Shown: positions 37,899 through 50,520, counted from the first letter of the stretch. The stretch is DNA of 64,000 bases from Argentina anserina (GCF_933775445.1 NC_065876.1:27404001-27468000), one strand, 5' to 3'. A program made the numbers and translations. Notes: generated from the sequence alone by a model not told the origin.

Positions 37899-40800
37899 CT
37901 CGATAATGTGATTGGGATCTTTGGCTTAGGAGCAAGGGAGTGTATTCAAGGCACCACGATGCTCTTGAACCAGCAACGTGCATTAACAGATTAGACAAAC
38001 ATCGTTAGTGATCAAAGAAATTAAATGACAGTAAACACCATGAGGAACCCAGAGGCCAGAGCCTCTCCATCTTCCATTCTTCCTGAACGCCGAAACTAAC
38101 CTTAGAACAATCCCAGGTTGTAGAGATTTACATGCCCGTCACCATAAGCGAGGTCGCCATCGCAAATGCAGTCCCTCCGCAAGTAGACCTAGATTCTCTC
38201 ACTTCGTCTCCTACTGCTTTCCCTATTTCCCCCACTGCTCAAATCCGATTATTGCAACCACCAATCTCTAGTGACGGAGAAATCATGCTCGCCTGCTTTC
38301 CCTATATATGCTTTTTGTTTGATTGATATTTTTTTCTATCGATCTCCATCATTGTTGGTGGTTGGCTCATTAATTGAGGTTGCATCATTTCTGAACAAAA
38401 GAATTAGAGGCTGGACTTGTGATGATTGATAAGGTATAGCAACACCCTAAACAGAACGCTGCATGCCCAATACCAATTTATATAAGGATGAACGTCAAGT
38501 TTGCTTCTGGTCCTTTTATCGATCAATCCATGTTTTGGTAATTAATCAATTATTTTAGCTTTTATTCAAACGACACTCGGAAAATTTATATATGTTTCTT
38601 CCTCCTTTTCAACATCAATCTCAGTTCCAATTGCTTCCGCTGCTCCTCTGACCTTTCGTTCTCCGGCTGGTGTGGGAACAGTGGCAGCGGAAGCTATTTT
38701 ACCATGAATTACCAATCCATGTTTTGATTTTCTCGTTTTTGTTGCCTGTCTTTCAGGTTTTGGACTCTCCATCCGGCAGCGGTAGTTGTTTTTCCATATG
38801 GCTTGGGTTTCATTGAGATCAAATCTCCCTTCGTTCGACTTTGGGCTGCGCACTATTGTTGGTGGTGTGGGTGGTCACCTCTATCCCTAGTCGTCGGTTG
38901 GTTGTGTTGTTGTCGGCGTGCCACTTGCAACATCAGTCATCGGTGGTCATCAGCTCTCTAGTGGGCTCGAGTGGTCATGTCTGCTCTTACAAGGCGGCGA
39001 GTGCTTGGCTTCGTTTCATGGACACAACTTCTTACCAACAGGATGAAACTTTGCACTAATATTATATTCCCACGGCGTATTAGGAAAGATGTGCTTCACT
39101 TTGCAACAGATGGCGTAGCCATTGCTTTATGTCTCATTTGTATCTTTCCAAAATATCGGCCTCTTTGAAAAGCAAATGTAGTAGCTTTTATTGCACTTTT
39201 ATTAAATTGTGCGCGTTAAAATGCATAGATTTGTTGTGACTCTTGTTATTCTTGTATCCAGACATTGCTTCGAATTGTCTTCTATGGTTTCGTTAATGGT
39301 AACAATTTGACTGTGTGAGAGTTACCGTTCTAGCCATTTGGTAAAAAAAATAATTTAAGAAGAAAACTAGCATTCACCTAAGATAGGATATAGTGTACAT
39401 ATGGACAAAGGGACATGAAATCATGTTTGCTATGCAATTGAGCAGCTCCGTTATATGCAGTCTTGGTAGAGCAACGGTATTGCAATATGCATCAATGAGT
39501 TTTTACAACGCAAGGTGAGTATATTTTTCTCGCAAATTTGTGCACACGTATATCTTATCTCGCATTTAAGTAGGTAACCCACTAAGTTCAAATCTAGGAA
39601 AAATTAATTAAATAAGTTCAATCTATAATTTGTGAAAATTTATCATAATAATAGTACGTATTATGAATCTACACTTAGGGATGTATTGTATATATGTTTG
39701 TGTTGACTTAATTTAATTGACAATTTTTTTGAAAAGTCCACAGACTATTTAAAAAACACACATACTCTCATCGAATTGTTAAAATCACTGATTTTAACCA
39801 CATACTTTTGACTGATTTCTACATACTTTTATTGATTCATGAAATCCACATAATTCATATTGATCGACTTATATAGATTTCTCAGTATTCATAATGTATG
39901 TGCATACCATGTCTCTCAACTACAAGCCCACGGTTCTGTGATAATTTGCTTCACTCCCGGCTACACCTTAAGCATCTAGGTTGGTTTTATGGGTTATTTG
40001 ACGCCTCATGGATGCTATTGGACGAGGATTTAATGCGTGCTAAGAAAAAAAATCTACGGAACAATTTTTTTTTGTTCTAAGAAAATTTATTGGTTGTATA
40101 ACTTGTATCTATTACAACAAAATTAGAAAATCTCAATTATTTATAATAAAATAAAATAAAGCCTTCAAATTTAATATATCGACCAATAGGTACCAAAGAA
40201 ATGTAAGTAAATAAATTGTTCTGAAAGTTTTAAGCTACAAAAGTCGGTGTTCATAAAACATCAATATGATTATTATTCTCCTTTCTTCTTACATACTTCT
40301 TTCATAGTCATTGTTTTCATTGTTAGCATTGGGCATGTGTCCACATATAAAAATCTCAGTATAAAGATACAAGGTAAGAACATAACATAAAGAATAAGAG
40401 AATCAGCTTCTGGGTAAGTTTGGAAAACAGAATAAGCTTATGTCGTCAATTTATCTAATATTTCTATTGTAAATTTCCGGTCTTTGATAAATATTATTCC
40501 TGGGGATTTTGAGCAGAAGAAAACTATCAGAGGTAGGTCCTTTCTGGATTTCGCTTTCCTAGTCAATGAAAGTCCATGTCGATCTTCTACTCCTAGTTTC
40601 CCTTTCACCTAGTTCAACTATTAGCTAATTTAGTAGTCTATAGTATTTACTATAAAGGGACCATGAACCATGTATGGTTTAGTTAGGGTTGTCATTGTCG
40701 TGTAGTTTTGGATTATATATCTATAGATTACAGAAATGCAATATGGAAGATTAAAGGAGTTTGTGGCCATTTTTACTGTGTAGTCATATAAGTTTAATCA

Positions 40801-41261
40801 TTCTGCATATTTGATAGAGATGTCTTTGTTTCTTCCTTCATTACTGAGTTTTTATTTGTCTTGTGGTGTGCACCCCTAATCAAGGACATGGAAGCAACAA
40901 TTATCTCTCTTTTAGTCTTTCGTCATAATTAATGTGTAATTTGAAGCTCTTTCCAGGTTTGACAAGTTATATTCAACAGTTGACCGAGCGCTTGTCAAGA
41001 AACTGAAGAGTACATGTGCATGGAGTTGTTGATATGTGAATGTGAATGGAGTTGTTGGACATGTGATAACTAGTTACTGCATTATGGAATGTCTCTTGAT
41101 ATGTGAATGTCTATAAATTCCAAATTACACTTTTAGTTGCTGGATATGTGAATTCATTACATATATATATGGTGTTGATCACTTGATATTTGAATTTACT
41201 ATATTTTTGTTACTTTTCAATATGATATGGATTATGATTGACTTTGTCATGGTAATTAATT
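37899..41261. other. Intergenic with degenerate fragments
   Basis: No intact gene. Short ORFs at 38132-38326, 38566-38853 and 38841-39168 match nothing I know. A possible decayed copy of TTL exon 4 is at 39421-39555. The sequence just upstream of 41262 may hold unreadable remains of the hAT transposase. Confidence 0.45.
39421..39555 (+). pseudogene. Possible relic of TTL exon 4 and its donor
   Basis: TTGCTATGCAATTGAGCAGCT matches TTL exon 4 (about 35050-35070) at all but one base. About 80 bases on comes AAGGTGA, then ATTTGTGCACAC, matching the TTL donor (35181-35187) and the intron behind it (about 35208). The stretch between is shorter and diverged. Chance similarity is not excluded. Confidence 0.35.
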
Positions 41262-41876
41262 ATGTATTATAGTCCGGAATGGCTATTAGAAGATAGCACC
41301 CAAAAGGCTCCTCATCAAGATATTGATATTACTAGAGAAAGAAAAAACTGCATCTTAAAGTATTTTGGTGATGCAGATCAGCGGAGAGAAGTTAATGTGG
41401 AGTACTCCAATTTTTCCTTGTGTATGGATGATTTTTGTAATATTGATGCAATGCATGATAGGTCCATCTTACACCATTTGAAATGGTGGGCTGTTCATGG
41501 AGCTTCGTCACCAAGGCCTCAAGCCTTAGCATTCAAGTTGCTTGGGCAACCATCTTCATCCTCTTGTTGCGAAAGGAATTGGAGTACTTACAAGTTCATA
41601 CATTCGGCAACAAGAAACAAGATTAATCCACAAAGAGCGGAAGATTTGGTGTATGTACATACCAATCTTCGCCTTGTATCTAGATGTAGTGACTCTTACA
41701 AGGAAGGTCCGTTTCACATGTGAGATGTTGGAGGTGATCAATTTGATTCATTGGATGAAACTTATCTTGGAAGGCTTGAGTTTGAGGATCTTTCTCTTGA
41801 TGAACCGACTTTCGAGGCTGTTTTGTTTGATAATGTTCAGGAGAATGTTCATGAGGATGATGTCGTTGATGTATAA
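41262..41876 (+). pseudogene. hAT transposase C-terminal fragment
   Basis: Carries the hAT dimerisation domain (WWAVHGASSPRPQALAFKLL, then SSSCCERNWSTY and NPQRAEDLVYVHTNLRL), which pairs transposase monomers. Reading continues in the same frame past a TGA at 41721-41723 to an acidic tail ending EDDVVDV with TAA at 41874-41876. The zinc finger and catalytic core upstream are missing or unreadable. This is a dead 3' remnant of an autonomous element. Confidence 0.85.
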
Positions 41877-42229
41877 GTAGTATTGTCTTTATTTTTATTG
41901 AGTTTATTTGGTTGTGTAACAATAACATTGAATTTGCTATGAATCGGATAATGACTTTGAATTTGCTATTTTGTTTTTGTTTTTGTAATATTATATATAC
42001 AGGTTAATATCTTTAATTATATATTATTTTATTTCGCGCTTCCGAAACGTCCCCACTTTCAAGAAATTTTGAAAAAAAACTCTTCGCTTCCACGTCCCCG
42101 CTTCCGATTCCATGCAGCCTACGGGACGATGACTCGGCAGGAGGTCAAAAATATGTCGAAATAAGTTATTTGACTCGACGAAAGTAGGTCTAGCCCTTCA
42201 TTTAAAAAAAACATAAAAGACCTTTATTT

Positions 42230-42474
42230 TTTGGAAACTAGCGTTTCCAATTCGGAAACTCGTGTTTCCACCGCGTTTCCAATTCGGAAACTCGCGTTTC
42301 CAAAACACATTTTTCTGGAAACACGTTTTCGAGCGTTTCCGAGTGTTTCCGGCGCATTTCCGGGCGTTTTCGAGCATTTTTAGACGTTTCCGTCGCGTTT
42401 CTAGAGTGGTTATGTTTCGAAAGCGGAAAACGTGGGTGTAGGCACGTTTCCGTGCTTCCTAGAGAACAACGATG
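42230..42474. repeat. GTTTCC/GGAAAC subterminal repeat cluster of a hAT end
   Basis: At least eight GTTTCC and four GGAAAC hexamers occur in about 220 bp (near 42243, 42264, 42275, 42296, 42335, 42344, 42385 and 42446, and inverse copies near 42232, 42254, 42285 and 42317). hAT elements carry clustered short motifs next to their ends where transposase binds. The cluster ends at about 42470, where homology to the small membrane-protein gene begins, which suggests the element border. A possible terminal sequence, read inward, is TAGGAAGCACGGAAAC. Confidence 0.6.
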
Positions 42475-42800
42475 AACAACAAAAGTCCAATAATAAGCTT
42501 CTTGTTATTGCCTGCTTTTTTGGCAACCTCCGGTGCCATTGTTGAGAGTTGTGTGGCTAGACCTTCGCTGCTTTAACAAGTCCGGCCGGCCACACTAACT
42601 CGCAACAAAATGGAACAACAATGCGGGAAGAGATGCAGATAGGGAGACACCGGCCAAAGTGTCCTCGTATAATCTCTCTGTTCTTATGTTTGGAATTTGA
42701 ATATCATTTATACTTTTAAAATTGACATAGGTTGTATGGCCTGGAGAATTTTTAGGTAATCTATCAATTTATTCTATAATTAATTGAAATGTAATCTCCA
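42470..42800 (-). pseudogene. Truncated copy of small membrane-protein gene
   Basis: The ATG at about 42538 opens MAPEVAKKAGNNKKLIIGLL, aligning with the intact gene at 51302-51586 (MGLGEKLGKKKKLVIGITVA). The match stops in the membrane helix at about 42470, where a stop codon is read in the adjoining sequence. Homology also covers the leader and promoter: TGTTGAGAG, CAAGTCCGGCCGGCCAC, GGGAGACACCGGCCAA, TTATAC and GGAGAATTTTTAGGTAA all have counterparts at 51590-51815. It is a duplicate cut off by the hAT end on its 3' side. Confidence 0.75.
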
Positions 42801-43981
42801 ATCAAAATGGTGTGTACAAAATGTATCTCCCAATGCCAGCGTGACAAGACAAGCATGTAACAAATTTTAATATTTGTAAATATTATCTTTAATAACTCTC
42901 CAAGTATTTTGATTCAGATCTTTACATTGAAACACTTCAGTAGTCGGTCTAGTTATGAGATTTTTTGTTTAGTAAAGAAACATACGACGGTCTTGATTAA
43001 TGAAACTAAAATAATAAAGATTTTAATATTCCTTGTACAATTATAAGATATAATTCCAAGATTTATGTCCAGGCTTCAACCCGCAAAGTCTTCTAAAAAG
43101 ATCCGCCAGTATTGTGGGCATGCATCGGAATAAGCACTACTAACAAAGAAGGGCAGCCGTGGCCGTATGCAAAGATGACAGTTTTTGTGGTACGTGATGC
43201 CAGATTGCATTTTTCGTAGGTCGGCAGAGATCAGCTTTGTGATATCTTTATTACTGCTCTCACGGGGATAATGATGTGCATTTAGGTGGCCGAGATTGTG
43301 GCGCCTCGATCATTAACGTGTGGCATCTCTGGGTTGTGCGCTTGTGCCGGTGTTGTTTGTTGGAGTTGTGTTGGAGGTGGTAGTGGGGCATGTTGGACCG
43401 GACAACGTCTTTTTAGAAGATCAAATTTGGGTTAGTGTTTGTTGTTGGCCAAATACTATATAAGTTTTAAGTTAAAATAAGTTAGTTCTCTGTATCAGGG
43501 ATTTTGTGCATTTCATCTACTTCTAGCGCTTGTGGAGTAAAACTGAAGTAGGACCCCGCTAAAAGGTTTAGTGATCGATTTTATCGTTTGTATATACCTG
43601 TGTTCTACCACTGACTCTTTGTCTGGCTATGTTTTTAAATAGAAGTGGTGACTCCGGCGAGGCACGTAACGACCAATATACATGTGATGACTATATCAAT
43701 CCACCGTGTGGGTTTGAATGTATCAAACCACATTAAAATTAAGTTCACACTCCTTTGGAATAATGTCGTTCGTAATGGTACTTCTTATGTATGAAAAAAT
43801 ATAAAAAAACTCACTGGTAGTGTTATTAAAAATCATTAATTGTGCTAGAACGAGTCACTTCTGAGTCAAACTTACCAGTCACGCTTTAAAAGAATGACTT
43901 ATGTTACTAAAACAAATAATATCAGGCTATAACAAAGCAATAAATTAGATAAACTCAAGTTAATTAACAAATTACTGATAT
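42801..43981. other. Intergenic before the copia insertion
   Basis: No gene seen. The target-site copy GATAT (43977-43981) of the copia element is its last part. Confidence 0.5.
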
Positions 43982-44166
43982 TGTTCCGGGAGAATTACTA
44001 TTCTACCCTTATGTGTGTCTTAGCCTAATAGGTTTCCTGTTAGGAGATAGATTAGCATCTCCGTAATAGATTAGGACTCCGAATCTTACGGGATTGTGGT
44101 TTTGTAAATGCCTATATATAGGTCACCATATCATTCAATAATACACAATTATTTCATCCGGCATCA
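43982..44166 (+). repeat. Copia left LTR
   Basis: 185 bp; contains CCTATATATAGG (TATA) near 44111, likely the element's promoter. Confidence 0.97.
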
Positions 44167-44229
44167 CGTTATCACGCACTTTGCCCTAAAACCCTGAACT
44201 TTTAGAGCCCTATTTTTTTTCTTTTCTCT

Positions 44230-44450
44230 CTCTCTTCTCCTCCGCCGCCCGCTGTCGATTCCAAGTTCCGGCATCTCCTCACCGGCGCACCTCCTGCTCG
44301 CCGCCGCATCGGTGCCGCCGCATCGCCGCACCTCCTGCCCGCAGCCCCCCCTCAGCCCCGCAGCCCTGCAGCCCCTGCACGCGGCCCAGCCTCTGCAGCC
44401 AGCCCCGCAGCCCCTGCACGCAGCCCCGCAGCACCGCGGGGTCTCCTCCG
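44230..44450. repeat. GC-rich leader with CAGCCCC/CTGCACGC repeats
   Basis: Between the left LTR and gag lies a GC-rich stretch. Phrases such as CAGCCCCTGCACGCAGCCC and GCCGCCGCAT recur, about 44240-44440. ORFs here on both strands are low-complexity artefacts. Confidence 0.6.
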
Positions 44451-44950
44451 CATTCGCTCCGCAAAAATATCTTTTTTCCCCGCAAGCCCCCGCATCAAAG
44501 CATTCAAAATTGCTCCTCCCGCATATTCACGCAAGAGACGTGAAATTCACAAGCAAGGACTTCGCTCAAGAGAAGCTACTCCCGTATACTACAAACCTTC
44601 AAAGGTAAATTTTTCATAAACGTTCCCGCTTTTGAACGTATAGATATATTATACCGGGCGCTATTAGCCTTCTTCTTGTCTTACTTCCGGCCTTTCTTAT
44701 AACGCCGATGAGACTATAGAGGGATGGGTTTCCCCTCTTCGTCGATGTTTTCTGTGTGACGGTCCTGGGGGAGTCACGATTGTTTTGAAAGGGAAGTTAA
44801 TCGATTTTCGTGTGGTCGCCTGAGTGCACCGCTATTTTGGGTGCGATCATGAGTATCGCCGCTTGCATCGATTTTTCTTGTGACCATATACGTCACCCCT
44901 TCTAATTCCTATTCTACTTGAATCTAATCGATTCCGTATTCATTTTGTAG

Positions 44951-45648
44951 ATGTCATCGCCATCTCGACCGGAATTTGGCCTTCTTGATCTAGAAGGAAA
45001 GGAATACCGCCGCTGGATTTCCGACATGGAACTCGCTTTCGAGAGCCGAGGGATTGAAGGCATGTAGAGGAAGGGAAGATCCGGTCTTTTGCCGACTTAA
45101 TGGCACTCTTGGCTAAGAAGGAGAGACATTCTGAGATTCTCCTCAACAACAACAATAGACATGTTGGCACTAAGAGAATTTCTACGCCACAATCTAAATA
45201 TGGGAAAGCTCCTAAGCAAAAGAATCAATCAAGGAACGCTCCATATCAGCACCAAAATAACAACTCTCGTGATGGGAGGCAACAAGGCCGATCTCGGCCT
45301 CGGTCCAATACTTGGACCTGTGATGGTGGCGGCGCCGCACCCTCTGGGGGAGGCCGTCCCCGTCCCAAACTCCAAGGAGGCCGTGCGCCTCCTAATGCCT
45401 CCACTTCCGGTAATGGGAAGTCTCCATGCTTCAAATGTGGCTCCTTCAAGCACTTTAATCGCGATTGTCGCGCTAGCAAAGAGATGATCAAGGCTTACTC
45501 CGCCTACAAGAAGTTTCTACAACCCGAATGGAATCATGTGGATGAGGACCATGAGATCGAGACTCACCATATCTCCATGAAACCCGAGCCCCTTGCTTCT
45601 AAGGCTAGGCCTCCGGTTGCTACCATGGATACTCCCGACTTTGATTAG
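44951..45648 (+). pseudogene. copia gag, internally deleted
   Basis: The ATG at 44951 follows TTTTGTAG directly and opens a gag N-terminus (LLDLEGKEYRRWISDMELAF) that stops at TAG 45065-45067. A gag C-terminal part is readable in another frame from about 45070 to 45648: FADLMALLAKKER, then a basic Gln/Gly/Pro-rich region, then the zinc knuckle CFKCGSFKHFNRDC (CX2CX4HX4C), which packages RNA. The central capsid region (UBN2-like) is missing, so a deletion joined the two ends out of frame. No functional capsid protein can be made from this copy. Confidence 0.88.
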
Positions 45649-46611
45649 TCGTTTTAGCTTCTTTAGCTTTATGATTCAAGTATTGTTATGGCCGACCGCC
45701 ATTGTTATTTTCATTGACTTTGTAATAGTCTTTTGATTTTGGAATTAGAAGTTCATGTGTGATGTATTAAAGATTGGCATTCAATAAAATTTCTCATTTC
45801 TTGCTTACAAGACGATCTCTTTGAGAATTTTATTTATCCGACACTTAGCATGATGATCAACGTGTGCAACTCACGTGGTTTTTAAATTGGATGTTTTTTG
45901 GGTCACATGGGACCCCATTAGCACTACATTGTGAATTTGGAACTTAAAATTCGGAAAACGAACCTCGGAACGTCGAAAACGACATCGTTTTGCCTTGGCC
46001 GGACCCGGTTACTATTCCGGCGTTTCCGGCACGTTTTTCCGGCGTATTCACCGTCTTACGGCCATTTCCTGGAGTTTCTGGCACCGCCACCCGGTTCCTG
46101 CCGGCGTCCCCTATCGGACCTGAAGTTCCGGCCTCCATACCGGCCAGTTCCGACCGTCGCCAGCTGGTTTTCCGGCAATCTGTGCCGCCGGTTTTCCAAC
46201 GAGTTTTTTGACGATTTTTTCCATCGTTTCTCGTCATTTTCCGGCATATTGCAGCAGTCCCTGCTGCCACGTTTTCCTCGTCCAAATTCACCCGGTTTTG
46301 AGTTCTTTTGACATGGTTTTCCGTTTTTTTTTTCAGTTTTCTCCAAGTCCGTTATATGCACTCACCGGTACTCTTTGTGTGTGTTTTCCACACCATTTTT
46401 GGATGGTTTATACCACCCTAGTTTACTGTTTGGTATTTCACTGCTTTAATACCATGATTTCCAACTCTTTAGTTGAAGAATGTAGTACTATTGCCATGTG
46501 ATACATTCGATGGGATCGACCTTTGTTCCGATTCCCATTCTTACAATATCCTACGGCGTATTGTATAGAATTATTCCCGTGTCGCTGACTCTCTTAATTG
46601 TTATTTTGTAG
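45649..46611. other. Spacer between copia gag and pol
   Basis: About 960 bp without a coherent ORF. A CCGGCGTTTCCGGC-rich part lies at 45990-46290. It ends in a pyrimidine-rich stretch and TTTTGTAG immediately before the pol ATG, like a 3' splice site. Confidence 0.6.
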
Positions 46612-49600
46612 ATGTCCCGCGGTGAAATCGAATGTCTAGCTGATTGCGGAACCACCCACACTGTCCTACGGCACAGACAGTTGTTCACAGATCTAGTGTT
46701 TTCGACTTCTTCGATGACTACAATAATTGGCTCGAAATCCATCATTCAAGGAAGAGGCACTGCTTCTTTCATGTTGCCTAATGGTACGACTCTTAACGTC
46801 GTAGACGCTCTTTATGCGCCGAAGTCTCCCCGCACCTTGCTAAGTTTTAAGGACATACGTGCCAATGGTTTTCACCTCGATACTTATGTTGAGAATGGAG
46901 AGGAATATCTTTGTGTTACGTCTGAGAAAGCAGGCCATCGCCGCATCTTAGAGAAGATGAAGAGTCTTCGGAATGGTTTGTATCTTACTTCCATTCGGGT
47001 CTTTGAATCATATGCGGTTGAACGCAACTTTTGTGATTCTGACTCTTATATGCTTTGGCATGCCCGTCTCGGGCACCCTGGACGTGATATGATGATTAGA
47101 ATTCTTAAGAATTCACATGGTCATCCATTTTTCAAGTCCCGGAAGCGATTGGAGGATCACCTCACCCGTGCTCCGCACGGTGAGGCCGTGCCTACCCATG
47201 CACCGCATGGTGTGGCCGAGCATGCCCCACTCGGCAGCTCCACGGCTTTCATGCCGTCGGTGGCGGCATCCCCTCCTTCACAGGAGCTTGGGATGCCTCC
47301 CGTGCTTTCAAATGCCTCCATGGAAATTTCAGATGCCCATCGCTCGTTTTGCAAGGCTTGTTCTCTTACTAAATTTCAAGGAAGTCATTCTTTTGCTAAG
47401 GCTTCAACCGAGAACATTCCATTCTTACAACGTATCCAAGGTGACATTTGTGGACCTATTCAACCAGAATGCGGACCTTTTCGATATTTTATGGTATTGG
47501 TTGATGCATCGACGCGTTGGTCACACGTCGCTTTGCTATCCACAAGGAATGCTGCATTTGCTAAGTTATTAGCTGAGATCATCAAACTTCGGGCTCACCA
47601 CCCCGATTATCCTATCAAATCCATTTGTTTGGATAATGCTGGAGAATTCACCTCCAAAACTTTTGATGATTACTGCATGTCTATTGGGATCGAAGTTGAA
47701 CATCTCGTTCCTCATGTTCATTCACAGAACGGTCTAGCAGAGGCTACCATCAAGCGTATTCAGCTTGTTGCTCGGGCAATGGTTATGGGTACTAACCTGC
47801 CGGTCTCTGCGTGGGGATATGCAGTGTTACATGCAGCGACACTTATTCGTTTCCTACCCGCGGCTAACCAAGCGTTTAGTGCGTACCAGATGGTAACTGG
47901 TTACGAACCCAATATTTCACACTTACGCATCTTTGGTTGCGCCGTTTATGTGCCTATTACGCCTCCGCTGCGTACTAAGATGGGTCCTCAGAGACGATTA
48001 GGTATCTATGTTGGCTATAATTCCCCAACGATTGTCCGCTACTTAGAACCAACCACCGGAGATCTCTTTACTGCAAGATTTGCAGATTGTCACTTTGATG
48101 AGACATGCTTCCCGTCGTTAGGGGGAGATGGGAATGTTATCATTCCAAATGAACGTCAGGAATTGACGTGGTGTGTCCCCACTATGTCTCATTATGATCC
48201 CCGCACTACTCAAAGCGAGTTAGAAGTGCAACGCATTATCGACCTCCAGAAAGTCGCGGATTCGATGCCCGACGGCTTTGTAGATATTGCTAAAGTGACG
48301 AGATCAAACATACCGGCTGCGAACGTACCGGCACGGTTGAATGTCCCGAAATATGGGCGTAGAAGACAAGCTCCTGGACCTAGCAACGTTGGCACCGCCC
48401 CTGACAGTGGGACGGAGGCCGGCGGCGGCACCACCGTACGCCGTGGTGTTGCCGGCGCCCCTTGTGGCGACGATGCCGAGATGGCCCGGCATGGAGCAGC
48501 TTCGGTTTCGGCTCCTCAAAGAAAAAGGGGGAGACCGATAAACTCTAGGGATTCAAAACCTAGAAAGAAGCGAATGACTAAGGCACAGCGCGTCATCAAC
48601 GATGAATCACCATCGTATGAAGTTGTCTCTGATTACAGCTATATCCATGAATCAACTCAAGTGTTACCGTGGGACGCTATGGAACCTTGTTTGATGCCAG
48701 AGAACAACGAAATCTCAGTGAACTACACAAGTGAGCAGTCGGTCCGAAACCGAGCCACTACATGCATTGATGATGTTTTCGCTTATTCCGTCGCACATGA
48801 GATCATATCTGAAGTCGACGTTGAACCTCGCTCTGTAGCTGAATGTGAACGCAGAGCAGAACTTGACTCATTAGCGAAGCGAGAAGTCTACGGAAAGGTT
48901 GAATTGACTCCAAGAGATGTCAAACCTGTTGGACATAAATGGGTCTTCGTTCGTAAGCGTAATGAGATGAACGAGATCGTGCGCTATAAGGCAAGACTCG
49001 TGGCGCAAGGATTCTCACAACGACCTGGTATTGACTATGAAGAGACTTATTCTCCTGTTATGGACATCATTACCTTCCGCTACCTTATTAGTATGGTAGT
49101 GTCTAAAAGACTAAACATGCAGCTTATGGATGTGGTCACAGCTTATCTCTATGGGGATCTCGACTCAGAGATATACATGAAAGCTCCAGAGGGACTACCT
49201 TTACCTCCATCAAGTGCCTCCAGACCACGGAGTGCTCATGCAGTCAGATTACGTCGTTCATTGTACGGGTTAAAGCAATCCGGAAGAATGTAGTACAATC
49301 GGTTGCATCAATACTTGGTGAGAAGGGGTTACAAGAATGATGAACTATGCCCATGCGTGTTCATACGAAAGACAAATTCCGGATTCGTCATCGTTGCGGT
49401 CTACGTTGATGACATGAATATAATCGGTACTCTTAATGAGATTGAAGAGACCGTGTCTTATTTGAAGTCGGAATTTGAGATGAAAGACCTAGGGAGGACG
49501 AAATTTTGTCTCGGCCTTGAGCTTGTGCATAGGGCCGACGGCATCTTAGTGCATCAGTCAAATTACACGCAGAAGATGCTTCGACGTTTCAATATGGATC

Positions 49601-50520
49601 TATGCAGTCCATTATCTACTCCCATGGTCGTTCGAAGTCTAGATATCAAGAAGGATCCCTTCCGTCCTAAAGAGGATGATGAAGAAGTTCTTGGTCTTGA
49701 AGTTCCATACCTTAGTGCGATTGGGGCACTATTGTATCTTGCTCAATGCATTAGACCGGACATATCTTTCGCAGTGAACTTATTAGCTAGATTTAGCTCC
49801 GCACCTACGCTACGTCATTGGAATGGAATCAAGCATTTGTTTCGATACTTGAAAGGTTCCATTGACATGGGATTGTTCTACCCCTATTGCAGAGAGAACA
49901 CCGCCACGGTATCTCCCCACACCACCGCCGGCCGCCATGTCGTGGAGACCGTGCGCGGTGCCGAGAGCAGCAACCGGTCTCATGTAGCTCTTTCCCCCGA
50001 TGCAAAGACTCCAAACAACTTGTTAGTTGGTGATGCCGACGCAGGGTACCTCTCTGACCCTCACAAGGCTCGTTCTCAAACCGGTTATGTGTTCACCATT
50101 GGGAATACGGCGATATCTTGGAGATCCACAAAGCAAACTCTTGTTGCTACTTCTTCGAATCACGCGGAGATCATCGCTCTCCATGAAGCAGTTAAAGAAT
50201 GTGTTTGGCTACGATCACTTGTTCGCCATATTTGTGATTCTTGTGGATTAGTCTCTACAACTGATCAACCTACGTGCATTTATGAAGATAATGCTGCTTG
50301 CATAGAACAAACAGAGTTAGGTTTCATCAAGGGAGACAACACCAAGCATATTTCGCCTAAGTTCTTCTACAACGTTCAACAACAGAAGTTCTTGAATGTT
50401 CAGATCAATCAAGTGAGTTCAGAATCCAATGTTGCGGATTTGTTCACCAAGTCTTTGCCTAAATCTACTTTTGTGAAACATGTGAAGAGCATTGGCATGC
50501 GTCGTTTATCGGAACACTAG
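46612..50520 (+). pseudogene. copia pol polyprotein with one in-frame stop
   Basis: One reading frame holds all pol domains. The protease signature reads LADCGTT at residues 9-15 (families usually have D-S/T-G). The gag-preintegrase zinc motif LWHARLGHPG (HH) is followed by FCKAC. Integrase shows its D, D, E in GDICGP (about 277), LDNAGEF (about 339) and GLAEATIK (about 375). The reverse transcriptase starts at about 761 (PVGHKWVFVRKR) with catalytic YVDDM, and RNase H ends the protein (YEDNAACI, HISPKFFY). A TAG at 49291-49293 interrupts the RT between LYGLKQSG and the YVDD motif; the second part (49303-50520) continues in the same frame. Three GC-rich, Ala/Pro/Gly-rich inserts sit between domains. 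Confidence 0.95.

Noticed and set aside
39660..39900. Possible second Harbinger-like MITE (GGGATGTATTG ... CACAGAC)
   Set aside because: The left end resembles this type, but no matching right end or target duplication was found.
44279..44608. ORFs on both strands in the copia leader
   Set aside because: They are products of GC-rich repeats and overlap antiparallel to each other.
45944..46361. Antisense ORFs in the gag-pol spacer
   Set aside because: CCGG-rich composition keeps several frames open; no protein family is recognisable.
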